Made by a program: the position numbers and the translations under genes. A stretch of 36,543 bases of DNA, taken from a virus. Shown piece by piece: positions 1 to 6,827 of this stretch (position 1 is the first letter of the stretch; each line of letters begins with the position of its first letter). Where the stretch lies: positions 1 to 36,543 of IMG/VR virus record IMGVR_UViG_3300018426_000070. One strand, given 5' to 3'. The notes under the pieces are model-generated. The model made no database searches, was not told where the DNA came from, and saw only the letters and a list, made by a program, of their open reading frames with translations.

Positions 1-444
1 ATGTTTAAACATATCGTGACTCATACCTAGCAAGCTATTGATAGTCTCTTGGGTCTTGCGGCTGTCACCTTGAGATTCATCAATTAGTTCTTGCTCTTCA
101 TTATTGATAAAGAATTTCAAAACATTGGGAGAGCGTCCGCGCTCAATTCTGTAGTCTTGTCCATCTTTCTCAAAATGTAGGGTGACCAACATCCCTTTAG
201 AATTAGTCTTATTAATAAGATTGTTCCGTTTGATGTTGGTCAATGCTTGGCCATACAGTGCATACGATAATGCATTGATTATTGTAGTTTTGCCTGTACC
301 GTTACGTGATCCAGAATCATCACCTCCTTGATCTAAGTTTTCACCAAGCACGAGTGTTAGTTGTTGTTTGTTAAAATCAACAGCTTGGGTTTGATTACCC
401 ACACTCATAAAATTCTTTACTGTTAAATCTTTTATTTTTAGCAT
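1..444 (-). CDS. 46: gp46-like recombination endonuclease subunit, SMC/Rad50-type ATPase (partial, N-terminal 148 residues)
   Basis: The reverse strand reads MLKIKDLTVKNFMSVG from an ATG at 444 and stays open to the window edge, so the C-terminal part is missing. The segment has the SMC/Rad50 N-terminal lobe: a short beta-strand start, a P-loop ending RNGTGKTT near residues 46-53, then INALSYALYGQALT and the ERGRSPNV strand seen in T4 gp46. The P-loop is preceded by an acidic glycine-rich insertion (GENLDQGGDDSG) absent from T4, and Ser replaces the first P-loop Gly; I recall this variant from marine T4-like phages. With gp47 it forms the SbcCD/Mre11-Rad50-like nuclease that resects DNA ends for recombination-dependent replication. 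The ATG follows the gp47 stop codon directly, with no good ribosome binding site of its own, so translation is probably coupled to gp47. Confidence 0.93.
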   Translation of the reverse strand, partial: MLKIKDLTVKNFMSVGNQTQAVDFNKQQLTLVLGENLDQGGDDSGSRNGTGKTTIINALSYALYGQALTNIKRNNLINKTNSKGMLVTLHFEKDGQDYRIERGRSPNVLKFFINNEEQELIDESQGDSRKTQETINSLLGMSHDMFKH

Positions 445-1455
445 TTATAACTCGTTGTATATGTCTAGTAACATTTTTTTATTAAATTGTTCACTTTCAA
501 TAGCTTCAATTTCTTTTGAAACAATTTGATCAACACTTTCAAACTTAGTAATATCTAAGTTTGTACTAATTTCTTCCATTTGTTTTTCAGGAATTAGTGT
601 TATTTCTCTACATCCATAATTGTTTACATAAGTTTCTTTAATAAAACTTGCTTCTTCGTAGCTAATTGGAACGTCAATAGTAACACGCAGATACATATTA
701 GCTTTGATAACATCTGATTGTGGGTCTAGAAGTTTGCTTAATGTAGTTGTTCTGTATTTTGGACAATCTTCCCAGTCAATGTACACAGGCTCTTCGTTGT
801 TTTCTCTATCAAGCACCATCATTCCGCGTTTGTCATCCCATGCATCTGCATAGTTGTGCGGAAATGCATTACCTAGATAATGTATTTTTCCTTGTCGTTG
901 ACGTTTATGAAAATGTCCGCTAAACACATACTCTTGATTTACAAAGTGTTCTGCTTTCAAATCACCATGATCTGGCATTTGCACCATAGCATTCATATAA
1001 AAATGAGGTAATTCAAAATGACCAAACATATATTTGGCTTTACATTTTTGTATTTTTTGCCACTCATCTCCAACTAACCAAGGAACAAGTGCTACATCTT
1101 CAATTTCAGTAAAATTTTCTACTACTGTAATACCTGGAATATGCCTTGCAAACTCTGTTGAACTTACATCACGTTTGTCTTTGTAGTACAAATCGTGATT
1201 GCCAACAAACATATAAAAATTTTCAAATGCTTGTCCAAGTTTTTCTAAACAACGTATAGTAGCATCCATAGTTGTAAGATTAAGACTATTCCTGTTGTGG
1301 TGCCAATCACCACAAAATATACCAGTTTCACAACCGTGCTCTTTTGCACGTTCTATGTACCAGTCTATAAATCTTTCACAATCATCGTTGTGAACCTTAC
1401 TATTGCCTTTAAGGCCAAAATGGATATCTGTAAAGACAGCCGCTTTCTTAAACAT
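445..1455 (-). CDS. 47: gp47-like recombination endonuclease subunit (Mre11/SbcD-type metallophosphatase)
   Basis: A protein of 336 residues, close to T4 gp47 (339). The calcineurin-like phosphoesterase motifs occur in order: FTDIHFG (residues 8-14, metal-binding Asp and His), CGDWHHNR (about 48-55), VGNHDLYY (about 84-91), GHFEL (about 145-149) and SGHFHKRQ (about 179-186). These are the two-metal active-site residues of Mre11/SbcD nucleases. It partners gp46 to process double-strand ends in phage recombination and replication. The start at 1455 has an AGAGGA ribosome binding site at 1462-1467 on the minus strand. The gene lies between gp55 (59-base gap) and gp46 (abutting), the order seen in T4. 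The residue numbers are approximate; the family call is secure. Confidence 0.95.
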   Translation of the reverse strand: MFKKAAVFTDIHFGLKGNSKVHNDDCERFIDWYIERAKEHGCETGIFCGDWHHNRNSLNLTTMDATIRCLEKLGQAFENFYMFVGNHDLYYKDKRDVSSTEFARHIPGITVVENFTEIEDVALVPWLVGDEWQKIQKCKAKYMFGHFELPHFYMNAMVQMPDHGDLKAEHFVNQEYVFSGHFHKRQRQGKIHYLGNAFPHNYADAWDDKRGMMVLDRENNEEPVYIDWEDCPKYRTTTLSKLLDPQSDVIKANMYLRVTIDVPISYEEASFIKETYVNNYGCREITLIPEKQMEEISTNLDITKFESVDQIVSKEIEAIESEQFNKKMLLDIYNEL

Positions 1456-1481
1456 TTAATATCCTCTTAATATTTTTTACT

Positions 1482-1510
1482 AGCTTACACTAAAAATTGT
1501 ATAAAGTCAA
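1482..1510 (-). promoter_or_regulatory. Possible sigma-70-type promoter upstream of gp47-gp46
   Basis: The gp55-gp47 gap contains TTGACT (1505-1510, minus strand) in the same TTGACTTT context as the strong promoter before gp55. A weak -10 candidate TAAGCT (1482-1487) lies 17 bases downstream. Only the -35 half is convincing. It could give gp47-gp46 an extra start besides read-through from gp55. Confidence 0.35.
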
Positions 1511-1514
1511 GAGG

Positions 1515-2345
1515 TTATTTTGCCTCTGCCGCTTCTTTTTCGCGTCTAACACTTGCTTCCCATTCGCCTTGATGCTGTCTAGTATAACTTGGGTTCATAT
1601 CATTCATTTCAAGGATGTCGTCTCTAATGTTCTGATTACGTTTTTCAAGGTTGATAACACGTACAAATGAGTTTGTGACTGCCGCTGTGTAGTAAGCAAA
1701 CGGGTTGTTACTTTTAGATTCGTCAAACTGCAATCCAATCTGTGCTAATTGCAGTATTGCTTGTCCTCGCATTTCATCATTGTAAGTATATCCTCTTACA
1801 TTACCTCTTGTAGCATAACGATCACACAATTTCATCCACATCATAGCAAGTTTATTTGTTGCTTGGCCGTGCGTAAGTGAAAAATGGCCATTTTCCATGC
1901 CTCCTTGCCAATGGCTTTTTCCAACTACTATTAATTCATTGTCGTCATTGAATTTGTAGTGCTGGAAAGGCGGAAAATTTAATTTTACTTTTGTATCTGC
2001 TACAGTTTTTGGATTTTTCTTACGTCCTGGCTCTTCAGGAATATGTTCGTAAGTCATAATTCTAAAAATTAATTCATTTTTGTCAATTTTTTTGTAATCT
2101 ATAGCACAATCTGCTTGTTTTACTTTTTTACCCTGAGCTTTTGCTTGTTCAAACGCTTGTGTGCTTAATTTTTTTGCTTTATTTCTTTTTGCTTCTGCAA
2201 TAGTTCTTATGTTTATTTTAGACACGTCTGGTAAAATAATATCAAAATATCCATATTCTGGATCTGTATAACTATTAAACGTATTTTTTGATTTATGTAT
2301 TTCTGCTAATATGTCTTTATTGTTTAAGTAATTTGTTTTTCTCAT
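1515..2345 (-). CDS. 55: gp55-like RNA polymerase sigma factor for late transcription
   Basis: A protein of 276 residues. The C-terminal half (about 160-250) has a divergent sigma-70 region 2: DEMRGQAILQLAQIGLQFD, then NPFAYYTAAVTNSFVRVINLEKR, matching the gp55 family helices that bind the RNA polymerase beta-prime coiled coil and the late promoter. It is longer than T4 gp55 (185) because of a lysine-rich N-terminal extension of unclear role. gp55 replaces the host sigma factor at late promoters, so it should read the ATAAATA-like elements seen before several plus-strand genes here. The start at 2345 has an AGAGGA ribosome binding site just upstream. It is expressed divergently from the structural genes and comes first in a gp55-gp47-gp46 unit. 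The call rests on both sequence motifs and T4 synteny. Confidence 0.9.
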   Translation of the reverse strand: MRKTNYLNNKDILAEIHKSKNTFNSYTDPEYGYFDIILPDVSKINIRTIAEAKRNKAKKLSTQAFEQAKAQGKKVKQADCAIDYKKIDKNELIFRIMTYEHIPEEPGRKKNPKTVADTKVKLNFPPFQHYKFNDDNELIVVGKSHWQGGMENGHFSLTHGQATNKLAMMWMKLCDRYATRGNVRGYTYNDEMRGQAILQLAQIGLQFDESKSNNPFAYYTAAVTNSFVRVINLEKRNQNIRDDILEMNDMNPSYTRQHQGEWEASVRREKEAAEAK

Positions 2346-2370
2346 ATTCCTCTTTCCGTTTTATAGCCTT

Positions 2371-2399
2371 ATTATAATATACGTACATTAAAAAGTCAA
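2371..2399 (-). promoter_or_regulatory. Near-consensus sigma-70-type (early/middle) promoter for gp55-gp47-gp46
   Basis: On the minus strand TTGACT (2394-2399) is followed after exactly 17 bases by TATAAT (2371-2376). This matches the bacterial vegetative consensus at 11 of 12 positions. It lies about 25-50 bases upstream of the gp55 start. Host sigma-70 polymerase would therefore make the late sigma factor before late genes fire. Confidence 0.85.
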
Positions 2400-2406
2400 C
2401 TAAATA
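2400..2406 (+). promoter_or_regulatory. Late-promoter-like element CTAAATA upstream of gp48-like gene
   Basis: CTAAATA lies immediately next to the -35 box of the divergent gp55 promoter. By analogy with the T4 late element TATAAATA, transcription would begin near 2412, leaving a short leader with AGGAG at 2415-2419 and the ATG at 2430. The spacing fits a functional late promoter, although the element is only seven bases long. Confidence 0.65.
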
Positions 2407-2429
2407 ATACTACTAGGAGTAAAATAATT

Positions 2430-3287
2430 ATGCCAACATTTAAAGACGCAGATCCTAACAAGCCTGGTGTACAAATAGCTAGAGATGCACGTGGTGTTTT
2501 GCAGGGTGCAATTTCAGAAAAAGCAAATAAAGTTGCTAAATTTACTGGCGAAGCCGCTGGATACATGAGATCTGTACGCAGTAGGAATTTACCTGCTAAT
2601 GGTGTGCCTGAAGAACGTACTACAACAACTGCATTGGTTATAGATGATGCTGGCGACAACGATTGGCGTGTAAGTTTATCTGTACCTCCAGTATTACAAG
2701 AACTTAACAGTGAATTATTAAAACCTCTCGGAACAGACGGAACTGGTAACAGAATGATATTTCCTTTTACTCCTTCGATAATATTTTCACACTCTGCAAG
2801 CTACAACTCAATGCAACCTGTACATACTAATTATCCTTTTTTTAATTATCAAACATCATCTGTGGATGCAATTACAATTAGTGGTGACTTTTTTATTGAA
2901 AACAACACAGATGCAAAATATTGGGTAGCCGCAGTTACATTCTTAAGAACATTGACTAAAATGTTTTATGGAGACAATGGAGCTAACACAGGAAATCCGC
3001 CACCTATTACAAAACTTAATGGTTATGGTGAATATGTGTTTAAAAATGTACCATGTGTAGTAACAGGTTTTAATATTGATATGCCGCAAGATGTTGATTA
3101 TCTAAAAACAGATATTGAGGGAGAAACAGATACTCCAGGAAATCAAACAAAACCAGGAACCTGGGTACCTTCACAAAGTTTAATTGCTGTTACTGTACAA
3201 CCAATTTACAGTAGAACACATATAGAAAAATTTACACTACAAGATTTTGTAAGTGGAAAATTAATTAGTAATAATGGAATGATATAA
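2430..3287 (+). CDS. 48: Probable baseplate tail-tube cap protein (gp48-like)
   Basis: A protein of 285 residues and the first gene of the rightward structural run. The N-terminus is lysine/alanine-rich (about 1-60). The core (about 75-225) contains the conserved-looking segment FSHSASYNSMQPVHTNYPFF, then SSVDAITISGDFFIENNTDAKYW and YGEYVFKNVPCVVTGFNIDMP. I associate this pattern with the tail-tube cap/tail-tube initiator family of marine T4-like phages. Such proteins sit between the hub and the tail tube and start tube polymerisation. Position supports it: gp53 follows with a one-base TAATG overlap, then the hub. A gp54-type or related tube-adaptor identity is the main alternative. Start: ATG at 2430 with AGGAG 11 bases upstream. 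Confidence 0.68.
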   Translation: MPTFKDADPNKPGVQIARDARGVLQGAISEKANKVAKFTGEAAGYMRSVRSRNLPANGVPEERTTTTALVIDDAGDNDWRVSLSVPPVLQELNSELLKPLGTDGTGNRMIFPFTPSIIFSHSASYNSMQPVHTNYPFFNYQTSSVDAITISGDFFIENNTDAKYWVAAVTFLRTLTKMFYGDNGANTGNPPPITKLNGYGEYVFKNVPCVVTGFNIDMPQDVDYLKTDIEGETDTPGNQTKPGTWVPSQSLIAVTVQPIYSRTHIEKFTLQDFVSGKLISNNGMI

Positions 3288-3592
3288 TGCCTGCAAGTTA
3301 TAGTGCTTCAAGTCCTTGGAAAAATACACCTAAAGTAGGAAATGACTATCTAGGAGTTTTTTCGATTAGACCAGTGCCTGCTGAAGCAGATGATGTACTT
3401 TATGAAATAGAAACTCAATACACACACCGTCCAGATTTATTAGCTTATGATTTATATGGCACTACAAAATTATGGTGGGTATTTGCACAAAGAAATATGG
3501 ATACAATTAAAGATCCTGTTTTTGATATAGAAGCAGGAACAAAAATATATTTGCCAAAAGGGCCGGCTTTGAAAACAATGTTAGGAATTTAA
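3287..3592 (+). CDS. 53: gp53-like baseplate wedge subunit
   Basis: A protein of 101 residues, about half the length of T4 gp53 (196). The segment YDLYGTTKLWWVFAQRNMD followed by IKDPVFDIEAGTKIYLP is the hallmark of the gp53/LysM-like wedge family, where the small domain meets the other wedge proteins. The ATG overlaps the preceding stop codon (TAATG), so translation is likely coupled. The hub gene begins one base after its stop. In T4 gp53 helps join wedges around the hub, and the same role is inferred here. Confidence 0.82.
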   Translation: MPASYSASSPWKNTPKVGNDYLGVFSIRPVPAEADDVLYEIETQYTHRPDLLAYDLYGTTKLWWVFAQRNMDTIKDPVFDIEAGTKIYLPKGPALKTMLGI

Positions 3593-3593
3593 A

Positions 3594-6500
3594 ATGGCAT
3601 TCCGAAACATCCTAAATGGAGTAAACAAAAAACTTAACGATTTAGCAAACTTTGTACCAGAGTTTGAAAATAATTTTCGTAATAAACTTTTTAGTGCTAC
3701 ACAAAATGTAAAAACTCAGTTAGAAGGTTTACAAGGCGAAGCACAAGGAGCATTAGGGTTAGTTACAAATAAGTCTCCTTTTGCTACACAAAATCCAACA
3801 CAGTTTAAAAGTAATTTATCTCCAAAACCAGGACCCATTGGACATTCGGTACGTGCTGGAGAACTGGTACCTGGAGTAACTCCTCCACCTTGGCCAAATG
3901 AATTAGAAGATTATTCAAGTATGAACGCTATTCTTGGTTTGCATATACTTACTCAAGATGAAATAAACAAACCAGAACTTTATAGAACTACAAAACCCAA
4001 ATGGTCTATTATACAAAATGGTGGCGGTGCTAAACGCACAGGTAAAGAATCAAGAACTAGAGTAGAACAAGCAATGGGTGCAAGTGTTGAATTCTTTATG
4101 GATAATCTTAACATACAGTCCATAGTTATGATGGGTTCTAGGAATAGAAATTCTAATGCAACAAAAATTGAATTTGAAGTTTACGAACCTTACAGTATGG
4201 GACTTTTTTATCAAGCACTTTTAGTTGCCGCAAAGTCAGCAGGTTTTGGTCATTACATACAAGCGCCTTTTTTGTTAACAATTGATTTTAAAGGTTATGA
4301 CGTTGATGGTAACGTAATGGACGTTCCTTATGGTAGAAGGTTACTTCCTATAAAATTAATCAATAGTCAGTTTGTAACAAACGAAGGTGGATCAACCTAC
4401 AAAGTAGAAGCTATAGCATGGAATGAGCAGGCACTACACGATTCAGTGACACAAATAAAAACAGATGTAGCATTACGTGGCAGAACAATTAGAGAAATGT
4501 TACAAACAGGTGCACAGAGCTTAACTGAAATAAACAACAAAAGATTAAAAGAGTTAAAAGAAAAAAATCAAGTAGCCGCTCCGGATCAATATGTTATATT
4601 GTTTCCAGGAGAATCTGAACCAAAAAGCATTTATGATGCATATGGTGCTGGAGGAGAATTTGATACAGGCACAGCTACAGCGCAACCGGGCTATGACGAA
4701 TTTGGTGTAAGCAGTCCAGCAGACACTAATAGACCAACTACTGATGCATATCTATCAGAATACTATCAAAGTTTAGTAGGTACAGATGCCGGTTCAGAAG
4801 AAGTGCCAGGAACCTTCGCAGAATTTTATAACGGTTTAGCAAATAGAACTACTGATAGTAGTTTGTTAGAAACAATGTTTAAGAAATATGCGGCAAGTGA
4901 TTACAGCAATAATAAAATTGGAAGTAAATGGATTATTGACGATCCTCTTGCAGGAGGAACTCAACCAATGAATTCGCAAGGTTTAGCAGACCAAGAAAGT
5001 TTATCACAAAGGTATCCTATTTTTAACCGAACTAGTAGAAATTTACAACTTTCAGATGATATAAGAGTATTTTCATTTAAGGCAGGTACTAGAATACAAG
5101 AAATTATTGAAGAAGTTTTAATTAGTAGCCAATACGGAAGGGCTCTTGCACGCCAACTAAATGATCTTCCAGAAGATGGCATGGTAGATTGGTATGACAT
5201 ACAGACAGATACATACGTCATCAAAGACGAAGAAGAATTGCAAAGAGGTGGTCAATATCCGTCTTTGTATGTTTATCGTGTTGTTCCAAAAAAATACGGT
5301 CACGAACATTTTGCGGCAGTAAGTGAACCTACACAAGGAGTAGCAGAAAGAAAAGTACAAGCCGCAAAAGAATACAACTATGTTTATACAGGAAAAAATA
5401 AATCAGTCCTTGATTTTAATATAGAATACAATTACGCATTTTTGGCACCTTTTACAGCTGACAGAGGATCAGGCTCAGCCGCAGATAGAGTAGGTGCGGC
5501 AGAAGGGCAAGCCGCAAGACACCCTCATCCTGGCTTTAGATCAGGAGGTGACGGAGCAGGCACTACCACACCTATAGAAGGACAAGCATCAGCTGTTGAA
5601 ACTGTTAATAACGCTTCAGGAAATGATCACAGTAGCGGAATTGCAGATCCTCAAATACAAGTTGCTAGAGCTTTTAACGATAGATTAATTTTTTCTAATG
5701 TAGACATGATTAGGGTAGACATGCGTATTGTAGGTGATCCTTTTTGGTTATCTGATAACGGTGTAGGTAACTATCATGCTAGAGATACTGCTTACACAGC
5801 AATGACAGCTGACGGGCAAGTGAATACAGGAAGAAGTGAAGTTTATTGTAATGTATTATTTAGGACACCTGTAGATACAGATCCAACTTCGGGCAAAATG
5901 ATCTTTCCAGAAGATTTAATAATTGTTGATACGTTTAGTGGTTTATATAGAGTGATTCAAATACAGCATAAATTTGAAGAAGGTGTATTTACACAAGAAT
6001 TGCAAATGATTAGAATGCGTAATCAAGAAGAATCTGGACCAAGCCAAAATGTAGGAGCTCTAGTTCCTATTACTAATCCAGCAGAAAGTGTAAATGAGAT
6101 TACAGCAGAATTTGCAAAACGATTGACAGCTACAAATTCTAGAGTAGGTGATACAGCTAATAGATTAGACTGGATGGTAGAAGCAGAAAACATTTTACCA
6201 GGATTTAATAACCTTAGAAGTGTCATTACAAAAACAAGAGATATAATAGGCAGTGATGCGTTTGCGGCATTTGGTCAAGTTGCAAGTGCATTTGAAACAT
6301 TCCAAAATGGTATAAACATAAAAGATCTAGCACAGATAGGTACAGACTTCAATGCACTTACAGCCGCTTCTCAAGACTTACTAGGTCTTACACAGCTAAA
6401 TTTAAATGGAGGCGATGTTTTAGGAAACATTGGATCAAGTGTTGGAAGTAACTTACAAAATAGTTTAGGACAAAATCTTTCTAGTCTTAACGATGCTGTT

Positions 6501-6827
6501 ACTACAATCAATCCAAGTGCATACACAGATAGTATTATGAGTTCAGAACAATTATTAAATAGAGATACATTAGGAGTAAGTCCTTTGCTAAGAGGAGGTC
6601 TACCTAATGGTCCTGTAAGTACAGAACAAGCAATTAATATTGCTAATCAAAATATTCCAGTACAAATTCCAACAGCTATAGAACAATCGGCTAGTGAAGC
6701 GGCTTCACAACTTCAGCGTCTTAATGAAGGAAATATTGATGCTCCGGCAGTAAATTTACCAAGAGCAGATCTTGGTGGAAATGTTCGCTACAATAAAAGA
6801 ACTGGTAGATGGGAAGGTGGATTTTAA
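3594..6827 (+). CDS. Large baseplate hub-like structural protein (gp27-like C-terminal region)
   Basis: A protein of 1077 residues encoded directly before gp5. Residues about 1-75 look helical. Residues about 100-310 form a first ordered domain (LGLHILTQDEINKPELYR, MGASVEFFMDNLNIQSIVMMG). A middle, Gly/Ser/Asp-rich part is likely loops, and residues about 680-810 resemble the hub/late-control-D type fold: VDMIRVDMRIVGDPFWLS and LIIVDTFSGLYRVIQIQH, then FEEGVFTQELQMIRMR. Such proteins form the trimeric hub that carries the gp5 spike and connects to the tube. T4 gp27 is only 391 residues, so this is a much expanded version. The last 250 residues are low-complexity Asn/Gln/Leu-rich. The gene ends in a TAATG overlap with gp5, which supports stoichiometric co-production. 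No separate gp27 gene is visible in the window. Confidence 0.72.
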   Translation: MAFRNILNGVNKKLNDLANFVPEFENNFRNKLFSATQNVKTQLEGLQGEAQGALGLVTNKSPFATQNPTQFKSNLSPKPGPIGHSVRAGELVPGVTPPPWPNELEDYSSMNAILGLHILTQDEINKPELYRTTKPKWSIIQNGGGAKRTGKESRTRVEQAMGASVEFFMDNLNIQSIVMMGSRNRNSNATKIEFEVYEPYSMGLFYQALLVAAKSAGFGHYIQAPFLLTIDFKGYDVDGNVMDVPYGRRLLPIKLINSQFVTNEGGSTYKVEAIAWNEQALHDSVTQIKTDVALRGRTIREMLQTGAQSLTEINNKRLKELKEKNQVAAPDQYVILFPGESEPKSIYDAYGAGGEFDTGTATAQPGYDEFGVSSPADTNRPTTDAYLSEYYQSLVGTDAGSEEVPGTFAEFYNGLANRTTDSSLLETMFKKYAASDYSNNKIGSKWIIDDPLAGGTQPMNSQGLADQESLSQRYPIFNRTSRNLQLSDDIRVFSFKAGTRIQEIIEEVLISSQYGRALARQLNDLPEDGMVDWYDIQTDTYVIKDEEELQRGGQYPSLYVYRVVPKKYGHEHFAAVSEPTQGVAERKVQAAKEYNYVYTGKNKSVLDFNIEYNYAFLAPFTADRGSGSAADRVGAAEGQAARHPHPGFRSGGDGAGTTTPIEGQASAVETVNNASGNDHSSGIADPQIQVARAFNDRLIFSNVDMIRVDMRIVGDPFWLSDNGVGNYHARDTAYTAMTADGQVNTGRSEVYCNVLFRTPVDTDPTSGKMIFPEDLIIVDTFSGLYRVIQIQHKFEEGVFTQELQMIRMRNQEESGPSQNVGALVPITNPAESVNEITAEFAKRLTATNSRVGDTANRLDWMVEAENILPGFNNLRSVITKTRDIIGSDAFAAFGQVASAFETFQNGINIKDLAQIGTDFNALTAASQDLLGLTQLNLNGGDVLGNIGSSVGSNLQNSLGQNLSSLNDAVTTINPSAYTDSIMSSEQLLNRDTLGVSPLLRGGLPNGPVSTEQAINIANQNIPVQIPTAIEQSASEAASQLQRLNEGNIDAPAVNLPRADLGGNVRYNKRTGRWEGGF

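Noticed and set aside
6809-6826. Upstream in-frame ATG for gp5 (adds MGRWIL)
   Set aside because: It overlaps the hub coding sequence by 19 bases, whereas the ATG at 6827 gives the TAATG overlap used repeatedly in this operon and a natural N-terminus.
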